Shown one piece after another: positions 6,361 to 14,479 of a stretch of DNA of 17,604 bases. The first letter of the stretch is position 1; each line of letters starts with the position of its first letter. The notes under the pieces are model-generated. The model ran no database searches. It saw only the letters and a program-made list of their open reading frames with translations, and was not told the DNA's origin. Made by a program: the position numbers and the translations under genes. This DNA comes from Desulfobacteraceae bacterium (lineage in GTDB: Bacteria > Desulfobacterota > DSM-4660 > Desulfatiglandales > Desulfatiglandaceae), in contig JAUWPC010000028.1 in NCBI GenBank assembly GCA_030611815.1, forward strand, positions 1-17,604, given 5' to 3'.

Positions 6361-9300
6361 ATGCCTTTCTTATATTGACCATGAAGGCCTTGGTTTCGGG
6401 AATTCTGGTATTAGGATCACCAGCCGACGGAGTCAGCAGGTTGGCTGAATCGCCGCCGTCCTTGGGATGAACCCATCCAAAGTGCCATGGGAGACCTACC
6501 TGGTGCACGGTTTTCCCCTGGATAGTGAAGGGTCTAAACCGGATTGTCACCATTGCAACGGCCTCTACCTTGCCGCGGGCCGATTCCACAATAAGCTTCT
6601 CCCCATTCTTGATCCCTAATTTTGCGCCGAGTTCCTTGCTCAGCTCCGCAAAGAGTTGTGGTTGGGCCTCAAGGAGCCATGGCTGCCACCTGGTCATGAC
6701 ACCGGTCTGCCAGTGATCGCAGACACGGTAGGTGCTGCACACATAGGGATATTTGGGATCATCTGTCTTGTAGATGTCCATGTTTGTGCCATATGTGACA
6801 GCAACGGGACTGGCCAGTTGACTGGAGAAGGGCTGTTTTGAAACAGGGCTTTCGACCGGCTCGTAGTGCTCCGAAAATGGTCCGTCTGCGCGGCCCGGTC
6901 CAAACACATGGGCATGGCCCTCCGGTTTCATGATGAAGGGATATTTGGTGTCCTTACGGTTCGACCCGTCGGGGTTCTGCATGGGGTACCAGCTCCCGTC
7001 GGGAACATCTCCGAGCCACTTTTTGGACACATACTTGCCGTTCTCCACCTTTCCCTTGAACTCAATCACTGGGTGTTCCTTGTCCCAGGGCTTCCCGGAT
7101 TTGTCCACGGACGCACGGTTGTAAATAATGCGGCGATTGACCGGCCAGCACCAGGCCCACTCAGGATTGAGCCCTATGCCCGATTTCTCCCTCTTGCGTC
7201 TGGCGGACATGTTACCCTTACTGGTATAGGAGTTACAGTAAAGCCAGTTAGCGCTGCTTGTGGAACCATCGGCCTGGAGATAGGCAAAGCTCGGCACAAG
7301 ATCTCCCTTCTTGAACTTTTCCCCTTTTACTGTAATGTCCTTCAGGAAATAGCCGTTGATCTCCTTGGCCATCTTATGAGGATCAAACTCGCCATGTGTA
7401 GTGTAATCCCATTTAAGGTTGAGAATCGGCTCCGGGAAGACCGCATTTTTGTCTTTCTTGTAGAGGTATTGCAGCATCTTCCCCAATTTCACCAGGATCT
7501 GGCCGTCAGGCCAAGCCTGTGCGGGAGGATTAGCGGCCTTATAACGCCACTGCATCCAACGCCCGCTGTTGGTGATGGAGCCTTCCTTTTCCACTGAGAC
7601 CGCACAGGGGAGCATGAAAACCTCTGTCTTTATCTTCTTAGGATCCATGCCCGGACCTTTCCAGAAAGAACCGGTCTCATTGTCAAAGATATTGACATTG
7701 ACTATCCAGTCCAATTTTGCCATGGCCTGCCGGTTCTTGTTGGCGTTGGCCCCCGAGGCCGCGGGGTTCATGCCCCAGGCAAAAAGGCCCTTAAACTCGC
7801 CCCTGTACATGGCGTCAAAGAGATCAAGCCATGAATAGGTCACTCCATCATCTAATTTGGGGAGCCAGTTGTACCCAAAATCATTCTCTTTGGTTGCCTT
7901 ATCCCCAAAAAACGACTTGAGCAGGCTAACGCTATATCTGGGATAATTTCTCCACCAGTTAGCGCTCAGGGGGTCGTTGGTCTTGGGAGTATATTTTTTG
8001 TTGTAGGCGGCTAAAGTGGGCAAGGAAGCTTTCGGGGTCTTCAAATAGCCTGGCCAGATGTGGAACAGGATACAGTGATCCGTAGAACCCTGGACATTGG
8101 ATTCTCCCCTCAGGGCGTTGACGCCACCGCCGGCCACACCCATATTCCCTAACAACAACTGGATAATGGCCATGCTCCTGATATTCTGGACGCCTACAGT
8201 GTGCTGGGTCCAGCCCATGGCATACATGATGGTCCCGGCCTTCCCTTGCTGGCCTGTGACAGAATACATCTCGTACACCCTCTGGAGGTCCTCTTTCGGG
8301 GTCCCTGTTATGCCCGAAACCGTGTCTAAGTCATAACGGCTGTAGTGCTTTTTGATCAGTTGAAATACACAACGGGGATCCTGGAGAGCGCGATCTTTCT
8401 TCGGGATCCCTTTCTCGTCCTTTACGAAACTCCACTTGCTCTTGTCATACTTGCGGTTTTCGGCATCGTAACCGGAGAAGAGACCGTCATTGAAGTCATA
8501 GCTGTCGGCCACGATAAAGGCCGCATTGGTATATTCGGCCACGTACTCTTTGAAGTATTTGTTGTTATCGAGGATGTATTTGATCATCCCGCCTAAGAAG
8601 GCGATATCCGTCCCCGACCTGAGAGCAGTATAAAAATCAGCCTTGGATGAGGTCTGGGTAAAGCGGGGATCAACGCTGATTAACTTGCCACCACGCTTCA
8701 TGGCCTCAGTAACCCATTTAAAGGAGATGGGGTGACTCGAGGCCGCATTGGAACCCATGATCAGAATGCAGTCACTGTTTCGGATGTCGATCCAGTGATT
8801 GGTCATTGCGCCGTGTCCGAACGACTCTGCCAGAGCCGCAAGAGTGGCGCTGTGTCAGATACGGGCCTGGTGTTCAATATAGACTAACCCGATGGACCGC
8901 ATCAGGGCCTGTATCAGCCAGCATTCCTCATTGTCTAAGGCGGAACTGCCTACGTTGGCAATCGCAGTTGTGCGGTTGACCACCTGGCCTTTGGCGTTTT
9001 TGTGTTCAAAACTGGCATCCCGGCTCTTCTTGACCCTTTTGGCGATCGTCCAGAGGGCCCAGTCCCAGGATACTTCTTGCCACTTGGTGCTGTAGGGGGC
9101 GCGATACATCGGAGCTGTCAGCCGACTATCATTATTGGTTAATTGGCTCAAAGCCGCTCCCTTGGCACAGAGGGCTCCTTCGTTAACCGGGTGGTCGGGG
9201 TCTCCCTCAATGTTAATAATCTTCCCTGCTCCTGCTTCTCCGGTGCTACAAATAAGACCGCAGCCAACTGCACAATAGCAGCAGATGCTCGTTGTCTCTT

Positions 9301-9430
9301 TGGCAAAGCGAAGCTTTAAGGTCTGAGCGTGTGATTTGAATGGTTTCAAATCGAGCCCGAGACCCATAATCGTAACGCCTGCAGCAGAAGCCCCTGTGAT
9401 CTTAAAGAAATTACGACGCGTAATGTCCAT
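6359..9430 (-). CDS. fdhA: Formate dehydrogenase catalytic (alpha) subunit, selenocysteine- and molybdopterin-containing
   Basis: Read through the in-frame TGA at 8855-8857 as selenocysteine, this is one gene of 1023 residues, close to E. coli FdnG (1015). It oxidises formate to CO2 at a Mo or W bis-pyranopterin centre. The N-terminus has a Tat signal (RRNFFK, residues 5-10, then a hydrophobic stretch ending near SHAQ), so the enzyme works in the periplasm. C50, C53, C57 and C88 bind one [4Fe-4S] cluster. Sec192 sits in EHQARI-U-HS, the usual active-site context, with the conserved His193 next. The rest shows the molybdopterin oxidoreductase fold, including a C-terminal dinucleotide-binding region. 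A split at 8806 (ATG) would leave a catalytic fragment with no Sec and no Fe-S domain; the 16 codons between are open and conserved. AAGGAAGG precedes ATG 9430. fdhE lies 15 bp upstream and fdhB 13 bp downstream. The metal cannot be told from sequence. Confidence 0.97.
8824..8845 (-). promoter_or_regulatory. Bacterial SECIS hairpin of fdhA
   Basis: Counting the U of UGA as 1, nucleotides 13-20 (ACUCUUGC) pair with 28-34 (GCAGAGU) around the loop GGCUCUG. One U (17 or 18) bulges out two base pairs below the loop. The E. coli fdhF/fdnG SECIS has the same layout: a bulged U at 17, a two-pair upper stem and a loop containing GGUCU. The element is inside the coding frame and would recruit SelB with Sec-tRNA. 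The loop has 7 nt, against 6 in E. coli. Confidence 0.85.
8855..8857 (-). other. TGA selenocysteine codon (Sec192 of FdhA)
   Basis: The codon is TGA on the minus strand, between ATC and CAC. Formate dehydrogenases have Sec or Cys at exactly this place, before the conserved His. The frame stays open on both sides for the full length of the family, so this is recoding and not a nonsense mutation. The host must have selA, selB, selC and selD, none of which lies in the window. Confidence 0.96.
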
Positions 9431-9445
9431 GTGCCTTCCTTCTTT

Positions 9446-10273
9446 CTATTGAAACCCATGCTGACTGGCCAGTATATTTAAATGGATAGTGGCCAGGTCC
9501 TCCAATTCTAAGGGAGCCATTTCCTCAAAGGCCTTTTTGTCAATGGTCTTGAGGTATCTCATGCATTCCCTGCAAAAATAGACCCGGAACCCCTCCTCCT
9601 CTTCAGCCTCGAAGTACCCGAGCGTTTCCTGGTCCTGGTTATCGCAGAAAGGGCACCTGATCCTGGAAAAGGCCCATTCCTCGCCGCAGAGTTCACAGTG
9701 CAGGTATCTCCTGCCGGTTTTTGCAAAATAGGCCATATCCGGCTGGGAACCGCATAGGGGACAATAACCATAATCCCACCCATCCGTGTCTATGTTGGCG
9801 CTCAAGGCATCACGAAGGGCATAGATCGAGGGTGTCAGGGCCACCTGTCCAAGAAACTGGAGAACCATGGGGTCCAGGTCAACCTCCTTTGCAATCAGTG
9901 ACAACGTCTTCTCATCCTGATTCAGGATAGCCTTTAACAGGTTTCTCGACCATTCGGTTGTGCCATCGACTTTTTTAAGCGCCATTTTCAATCCTTCCCT
10001 GTCATCCCTGTCAGTTACGCCCAGGTGCTCTAAGAATTTTTTTAACAGGTCGGAAGCAGCGCTGAAATCAAGGGGCATATCCTCTCTTGAGAAGAGAGGA
10101 AAATCATCCTGTTGTTTGATATCCCTGATCCCTCTTTCAACTTCGACCGGTTTGCTATCGGGATTTACCTGTACCATGAGGAGTGCGAGTTCACGGAAAG
10201 GGGCCAGAGCGGTTTTAGCGGCAGGTCTTTGCTGGATCAACCGGTCGATATGCTGTATTAGATTTTGGATCAT
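9446..10273 (-). CDS. fdhE: Formate dehydrogenase maturation protein FdhE
   Basis: A 275-residue cytoplasmic accessory protein. FdhE proteins are needed for active Tat-exported formate dehydrogenases and contact the catalytic subunit before export. The C-terminal half shows the four CxxC pairs of the family: C171/C174 (CPLC), C193/C196 (CELC), C207/C210 (CPFC) and C234/C237 (CREC). These form rubredoxin-like metal sites. The N-terminal half is helical and less conserved. It is the first gene of the operon, 15 bp before fdhA. That position suits a chaperone made ahead of its client. GGGGGAA lies upstream of ATG 10273. No fdhD gene is nearby. Confidence 0.93.
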   Translation of the reverse strand: MIQNLIQHIDRLIQQRPAAKTALAPFRELALLMVQVNPDSKPVEVERGIRDIKQQDDFPLFSREDMPLDFSAASDLLKKFLEHLGVTDRDDREGLKMALKKVDGTTEWSRNLLKAILNQDEKTLSLIAKEVDLDPMVLQFLGQVALTPSIYALRDALSANIDTDGWDYGYCPLCGSQPDMAYFAKTGRRYLHCELCGEEWAFSRIRCPFCDNQDQETLGYFEAEEEEGFRVYFCRECMRYLKTIDKKAFEEMAPLELEDLATIHLNILASQHGFQ

Positions 10274-10285
10274 ATGTTTTCCCCC

Positions 10286-10405
10286 ATGTTCCGTTAGAAT
10301 TCACCCGAGCTTATAGAATATGCTACCATACAAGCACCAAGCAAGATAATTGATGCCCCTCATTTGGCTGGAGACCGCATTAAGTGTGAATTCCTCATGG
10401 AACAT
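10286..10405. repeat. Spaced inverted repeat in the fdhE leader
   Basis: Left arm 10286-10304 contains ATGTTCC and GAATTCAC; right arm 10386-10405 contains GTGAATTC and GGAACAT. Both blocks (7 and 8 bp) pair perfectly and in order, with 4-5 unmatched bases between them, across an 81-nt loop. The left arm begins 13 bp before the fdhE start codon. It could be a fold in the fdhE mRNA leader, a split operator, or the ends of a 120-bp palindromic element. Confidence 0.45.
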
Positions 10406-10420
10406 CAATCCGGCGGCTTC

Positions 10421-10439
10421 ATCCCGCTAACAGCGGGAT
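10421..10439. promoter_or_regulatory. Perfect 8-bp palindrome with 3-nt spacer
   Basis: ATCCCGCT-AAC-AGCGGGAT. It has no T-run after it on either strand (the T-run on the minus strand comes before it), so a factor-independent terminator is unlikely. Its place about 150 bp upstream of fdhE fits a regulator-binding site, but no regulator is known. Confidence 0.35.
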
Positions 10440-10560
10440 AAAAACAGGTTATTTTGCAAAAAACGTAGATTTTTCCAATATCGGGATTGAGGCGAAACAT
10501 TCAGGCAAGACGCCCTTGGTATTTCAGTTAACAGTGATAAATGAGATATCCAAGCTAATC

Positions 10561-11361
10561 CTACCGATTTACCCTGAGGGGAACTAAGTCAAAATCCAGA
10601 GGGGTTTCTAATCTGAATATCGCTTTTGGCACTGGTTTGTTGAAGATCATTTGCCTTATCTCAAGCGCCAATCGGGCATTGTTCTCTGGGCTATTCATCT
10701 CTATTTCTTTAGCGTACCGAATACTACCGTTATTTTGGAAATCCGAAAATGTCATTTCGGCATTTTGTTGACAGAAAGAGACCCTGTGCGGAAGGTCGCT
10801 TTCGGGATATAGATCAATGACCTGGATTTTATCCCCCCTTTGATCTAACAGGGTTATCTGGTTCCCTTTTAGTGATAGCACACGGTTGTATTTGAGTAAT
10901 ACCGGATAAGCCCTTGCCAGGGCCCAGAGAAGTTCAGGACTCAGAGGCACTGGTATTAATCTCGACAGATCATGGGTTCCAATCTGGCCGGAGTATAATC
11001 GTTTCTCAGTAAAAGAAAGTATCTCAAGGCTCGAACCCTTTATCAGGATGTGAAGCAGTGGACGGCCCCAGGGGTGTGTTATTTCTATCTTGATTTTAGA
11101 GGGATCTCTGGTCGCAACGATCAAGACTGTTGCCTCTGATTCGGAACCTTTGATATCGAGCGTGATCGTCCCTGAAGAAAAGAGGGTGCGAACCGCCACC
11201 CCCTGTTTTTTAAAGGCCGAAACAATGCCTGTAATGGCCTGGTGGTCAAGGGGGGGAGATGGGGGAGTAATCGCGACCCGGGCACAGCAGCTTAAAAGAA
11301 GTAAAAGAGTGACCGAAAACAGCCTTCTAATAGAGGGATTCTTTTGTTTAACGGCGTTCAA
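10561..11361 (-). CDS. Small lipoprotein, LolA/LolB-like (uncertain)
   Basis: A 266-residue protein with a basic start, a hydrophobic run (residues 14-23) and lipobox LLSC, giving Cys25 as the likely lipidated residue. The mature part has regularly spaced beta-strand patterns (such as GTITLDIKG, KIKIEITHPWG, SLEILSFTEKRLYSG) and a final PLDFDL segment. This resembles the half-barrel of LolA/LolB and DUF4292 lipoproteins, which bind lipids or lipoproteins at the outer membrane. No diagnostic motif makes it LolB, so the role is open. Its start overlaps the end of the TPR lipoprotein gene by 14 bp, so translation is probably coupled and the two may work together. After it comes a 287-bp gap. Confidence 0.6.
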   Translation of the reverse strand: MNAVKQKNPSIRRLFSVTLLLLLSCCARVAITPPSPPLDHQAITGIVSAFKKQGVAVRTLFSSGTITLDIKGSESEATVLIVATRDPSKIKIEITHPWGRPLLHILIKGSSLEILSFTEKRLYSGQIGTHDLSRLIPVPLSPELLWALARAYPVLLKYNRVLSLKGNQITLLDQRGDKIQVIDLYPESDLPHRVSFCQQNAEMTFSDFQNNGSIRYAKEIEMNSPENNARLALEIRQMIFNKPVPKAIFRLETPLDFDLVPLRVNR

Positions 11362-13171
11362 TTTTTTTCTTCAAAAGCTCTTCCACCCCAGTTATCTTCT
11401 CTTTTAACTGTTTTTCTTTGGGATGCTTCAGGGAAAGGGCCTTTTCATAATAGAGGAGGGCTTTTTCGTATTCCTTCTTCTTGAGGTAGGCGTCGCCTAA
11501 ATGCTCGTTTATGGTAGGGTCATCCTTTGTGAGATTTGCTGCTTTCTCGAGATAATGAATAGCCTTGTCATATGACCCTTTTTTGTAATAAACCCACCCG
11601 AGACTATCAATTATATACCCGCTCTCAGGCTTTAGTTTCAATGCCTTTTGGATCAATTCCATTGCCTTATCTAATTTAATTCCCTGTTCGGCATAGGTAT
11701 ACCCTATATAGTTGAGAGCATCCGCATTATTCGGCTCTATTTCAAGGATCTTTTGCATCTGCTCAATACATAATTCATTAGAGCCGGTTTTATCCAAAAG
11801 AACGCCTAACCGAAAAATAAGGTCTACGCTCTTATCGTTTATCTTCAGTCCCTCTTTAATGACTGTTATGGCCTTATCATACTCCTCTTTAGTTTCATAA
11901 GCGGATGCAAGCATCAGGTAGAGCTCAATCTTGTCCTGCTCCAAGGCAATTGCTTTTTCAAGGACCTTTATGGCCGCATCATATTTTTCCTCTGTAATAA
12001 GAAGGTGTGATATCTGAATCTGGGCGCTGACAAAGTAGTTAGATCCTGACTTGATCTGCCTCAACTGTTCCAATGCCTTTTTGATATCCCCTTTCTCTTC
12101 ATAGGCTACAGCCAGGTAGTACCTCGATTTATAATCATTGGGCCAGGCATTAACAATCAGATCAAGTTCTTCGATCGAGGCATCGATGTTTCCCTGTCTC
12201 AGGTATATGAGGCCAAGCGCCTGCCTCTCAGGCGCTCCCGGTCTTGAATGCTCCTTGATCTCTTTCACATGCTCTAAAGCCTTCTCTTCGAGGCCCAACT
12301 TCGAATAGAGAGCAACTAACCGTTCCCTGGCAGAGATATTATCGGGATATAATTCCAACAATCTCTCATAGGCTCGAGCGGCTTCCTTCTCTCTATTGGT
12401 CATCTGATAAATAGTGGCTTGATCAAAAAGGGCCGGCTCCAAGCCGGAATTGAGTTTCAGCGCCTCGTCAAAGGCCTTCTCTGCCTCCTTGTAGCGATTC
12501 ATTTCCAAGTTGATTCTCCCGAGGTAATAGTGGGCAACAACTAATTCGGGATTTTGCTCGATCAGAATGTCCAAATGGTTAAGTGCCCTTTGGAATTGCT
12601 TCTTTCTGACCAGAATCGTAGTTAATAACAGTCTTATGCGCTGGGTCTTCGGGTCGAGGTCAAGTATCTTTTGATATTGTTCAATTGCAAGGTCATCGTT
12701 GCCCGTAAGGGCGTATAGATCTCCCAATAATGTTATGCCCGTTATATCTTCAGGCTCGAGAGCGACGCCCTTGCGTGCATAGGCTAAAGCTTCAGGGTAC
12801 TTACGTAACTCTTTCAGGAGCAGCCCCATTTTTCTGTTCAGATAGGCCGATTGCGGGTCTTCTTTAATCGCAGACTCAAGATACTTTCGTGCTTCTCCAT
12901 AATTACCCCTGGACAGGGCGATTGAGGCCATGGTGAAATCCTGGTACGCCTGCTGGATTTGATCCTTTTTCATAACGCGGGTATCTCTGTCCGGTTGTGC
13001 GGACACCGGTTCTTTTTTTAATACGCCGGATGTAACCGGCGCGCATGCTGACAGAAATCCCACGATAAAAAAGAGAAAAAGAAGCAGGGCAAATTTCAAA
13101 TATCGGTGTAATAATGACCTTTGAGCGGTTATGCCCTGTCTGTTGCTATCTGTTTCGGGTTTTTGTTTCAT
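11348..13171 (-). CDS. TPR-repeat lipoprotein
   Basis: A 607-residue protein. Residues 1-24 are a long polar start, 25-42 a hydrophobic stretch, and the lipobox LSAC makes Cys43 the lipidated residue. Ala44 in the +2 position is compatible with outer-membrane sorting. Nearly all of residues 75-600 consists of about 34-residue tetratricopeptide repeats, roughly 14-15 in number, with typical endings such as LDPKTQ, LEPED and LEPNNAD. Several C-terminal copies (about 480-585) match the consensus very closely (ALNYIGYTYAEQG, LGDAYLKKKEYEKAL). TPR lipoproteins act as scaffolds in envelope assembly; no partner can be named from this sequence. It lies 62 bp after the rpoH-type gene and overlaps the LolB-like gene by 14 bp, suggesting a three-gene unit. 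AAGGGA lies very close to ATG 13171. Confidence 0.85.
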   Translation of the reverse strand: MKQKPETDSNRQGITAQRSLLHRYLKFALLLFLFFIVGFLSACAPVTSGVLKKEPVSAQPDRDTRVMKKDQIQQAYQDFTMASIALSRGNYGEARKYLESAIKEDPQSAYLNRKMGLLLKELRKYPEALAYARKGVALEPEDITGITLLGDLYALTGNDDLAIEQYQKILDLDPKTQRIRLLLTTILVRKKQFQRALNHLDILIEQNPELVVAHYYLGRINLEMNRYKEAEKAFDEALKLNSGLEPALFDQATIYQMTNREKEAARAYERLLELYPDNISARERLVALYSKLGLEEKALEHVKEIKEHSRPGAPERQALGLIYLRQGNIDASIEELDLIVNAWPNDYKSRYYLAVAYEEKGDIKKALEQLRQIKSGSNYFVSAQIQISHLLITEEKYDAAIKVLEKAIALEQDKIELYLMLASAYETKEEYDKAITVIKEGLKINDKSVDLIFRLGVLLDKTGSNELCIEQMQKILEIEPNNADALNYIGYTYAEQGIKLDKAMELIQKALKLKPESGYIIDSLGWVYYKKGSYDKAIHYLEKAANLTKDDPTINEHLGDAYLKKKEYEKALLYYEKALSLKHPKEKQLKEKITGVEELLKKKIERR

Positions 13172-13233
13172 GTTCCCTTATGCTCCAATCTTCTGTGAGA
13201 GATATAATGCCCAAACTATCCCCCATAATCCTG

Positions 13234-14217
13234 CTATTTCAAGAAGTCAGAGTACTCCTCCTCAAAATTGGGGATTTTTTCTTTAAGCCATTTCTTGATA
13301 TTTTTTATAATCTTTTCCTGGATCTGGCGTATTCTCTCGCGTGAGATGTGGTATTTATCCCCAAGGTCTTGTAAAGTTAAAGGCTTTTCCGCCATAATCC
13401 GGTTGTCGAAGATGTCGGCTTCTTTTCCGGAAAGTGTCTTACGGAATTCCCCGAGACTTTTTAGAAGTAGTTTCCGGCTTTGATTGTCGGAGATTTGCTC
13501 GTCTATAGCTATCCCCGGATCGGGTAGGAAGGCATCAAAGGACTCCCTCGAATCGTCTCCTCCCACAGGTGAGCTGAGGGAAACTTCCCATCCCCCTAAG
13601 CGTTGAGTCATTTCGACAACTTCTTCTTCTTTGACATCAAGCCGTTCAGCTAACAACTTCGGCTCAGGAGCAAAGCCTTCGGCGATCAGTTTGTCTCTTT
13701 CTTTAGCGAGATTGAAAAATAATTTGCGCTGGCTCTGAGTGGTCCCAATTTTGACTAACTTCCAGTTATCCATTATGAATTTCAGGATATAAGCCTTAAT
13801 CCAGAATGAGGCGTAATAGGAAAATTTTATCCCGCGATAAGGATCAAATTTTCTTACGGCTTGCAAAAGGCCCAAATTTCCTTCCTGGATCAGGTCTAAT
13901 AGATTTTTTGTCCAGTACCGATGAAAATCCATGGCGATCTTTACAACCAATCTTAGGTTAGCAGTGACAAGCCTGTAGGCAGCCTTATCGTCATTTTTTC
14001 CCCTGATCTTTATTGCTAACTCCCTTTCCTCTTCTCTCGAAATGAGGTCATAACGCTTTACCTCCATGAGGTAAATTTGAAGCGGATCAAAAGGGACTAA
14101 GGCTGTATCAGTCATCTTAATCGCCGGAACAAGGTCCACCTTTTTTGAAGCCAGGTGGTCCTTGCCTCTCCTGGTCGTACCCTTCTTTGTTGCAGATTTC
14201 TTTGTTGCGTTTTTCAT
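13234..14217 (-). CDS. rpoH: RNA polymerase sigma factor, RpoH (sigma-32) type
   Basis: A 327-residue sigma-70-family factor. Region 1.2 lies at about 43-73 (DPLQIYLMEVKRYDLIS). Region 2 spans about 78-150, with NLRLVVKIA, DLIQEGNLGLLQAVRKFDP and the promoter-melting FSYYASFWIKAYI. Residues 163-171 are QRKLFFNLA, the RpoH box that marks heat-shock sigma factors. Region 4 ends with a helix-turn-helix (TLQDLGDKYHISRERIRQIQ, 281-300). By family it should direct chaperone and protease genes. It has an unusual N-terminal tail of about 35 residues rich in Lys and Arg, before Met35. The Shine-Dalgarno sequence before ATG 14217 is poor, so a start at Met35 cannot be excluded. The neighbouring envelope lipoproteins may be co-transcribed. 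The 261-bp gap upstream is repeat-rich. Confidence 0.9.
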   Translation of the reverse strand: MKNATKKSATKKGTTRRGKDHLASKKVDLVPAIKMTDTALVPFDPLQIYLMEVKRYDLISREEERELAIKIRGKNDDKAAYRLVTANLRLVVKIAMDFHRYWTKNLLDLIQEGNLGLLQAVRKFDPYRGIKFSYYASFWIKAYILKFIMDNWKLVKIGTTQSQRKLFFNLAKERDKLIAEGFAPEPKLLAERLDVKEEEVVEMTQRLGGWEVSLSSPVGGDDSRESFDAFLPDPGIAIDEQISDNQSRKLLLKSLGEFRKTLSGKEADIFDNRIMAEKPLTLQDLGDKYHISRERIRQIQEKIIKNIKKWLKEKIPNFEEEYSDFLK

Positions 14218-14237
14218 AAAAGAGCTATACCTTCAAT

Positions 14238-14257
14238 CCGCAGATTACCGCAGATTA
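14238..14257. repeat. 10-bp tandem duplication
   Basis: CCGCAGATTA occurs twice, head to tail, about 20-40 bp upstream of the rpoH start codon. It lies in the expected leader or promoter region of that gene. A slippage duplication is likely; a paired binding site is possible. Confidence 0.7.
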
Positions 14258-14292
14258 CTCAAATATGTCATCGAGCCATCCAGTCATCTTTA

Positions 14293-14338
14293 CCCCATGA
14301 AATTCACGCCAGTGACAGTGAAACGCATTTCATTGGGG
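14293..14338. repeat. Imperfect hairpin upstream of rpoH
   Basis: CCCCATGAAA plus TTCAC (14293-14307) pair with GTGAA and ATTTCATTGGGG (14318-14322 and 14327-14338), leaving a small bulge on one side. The structure would lie about 75-120 nt upstream of the rpoH start. It does not cover the start codon, so a classical RNA thermometer is not supported. Confidence 0.4.
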
Positions 14339-14391
14339 CATCCATCTAATCAACAATTCCAGTATTCTTCAATCCATCTATCTTTTGCCAA

Positions 14392-14426
14392 CCTCTGACC
14401 TCCGACTTCCGACCACTGACCTCTGT
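14392..14426. repeat. Degenerate heptamer array 1 (CCTCTGA type)
   Basis: Five consecutive 7-bp units: CCTCTGA, CCTCCGA, CTTCCGA, CCACTGA, CCTCTGT. It lies in the tyrS-rpoH gap, 18 bp from a second heptamer array. The period of 7 does not fit a coding frame, and no gene is present. Confidence 0.7.
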
Positions 14427-14444
14427 CCTTTCCACCCATCTTTC

Positions 14445-14479
14445 AATCGACAATCATCAATCAAAAATCAAAAATCCCT
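14445..14479. repeat. Degenerate heptamer array 2 (AATCAAA type)
   Basis: Five consecutive 7-bp units: AATCGAC, AATCATC, AATCAAA, AATCAAA, AATCCCT. The array touches the tyrS stop codon. On the minus strand it reads as a T-rich run just after tyrS, but no stem precedes it, so it is not called a terminator. Confidence 0.7.

Larger units (their letters stand above)
10274..10560. other. Non-coding region upstream of the fdh operon
   Basis: 287 bp separate the fdhE start from the end of the LolB-like gene; both genes are on the minus strand. No gene is supported here. It must hold the fdh operon promoter and any terminator of the upstream operon. The structures seen are a spaced inverted repeat (10286-10405) and a short perfect palindrome (10421-10439), listed separately. 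A possible sigma-70-like pair on the minus strand is too weak to call. No hairpin followed by a T-run was found. Confidence 0.6.

Noticed and set aside
6866..7597. 243-residue open frame on the + strand
   Set aside because: It is antisense to the conserved core of fdhA, has low-complexity composition and no family resemblance; it is a shadow of the real gene.
6359..8806. Separate gene starting at ATG 8806, or fdhA as a nonsense-mutated pseudogene
   Set aside because: The TGA sits exactly at the conserved selenocysteine position, the frame is open and conserved on both sides, and a SECIS hairpin follows.
10315..10344. Sigma-70 promoter for fdhE (TTGCTT, 18 bp, TATTCT on the minus strand)
   Set aside because: Only 3 of 6 and 4 of 6 consensus matches with an 18-bp spacer; such matches are expected by chance.
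10368..10388. Sigma-54-like GG/GC element on the + strand (TTGGCTGGAGACCGCAT)
   Set aside because: Poor -12 match, and it points away from fdhE into the end of the opposing gene.
10421..10439. Rho-independent terminator
   Set aside because: The palindrome is perfect, but no T-run follows it on either strand.
14445..14479. Terminator of tyrS from the T-rich tract on the minus strand
   Set aside because: No stem-loop precedes the tract; the 7-bp periodicity explains the composition.
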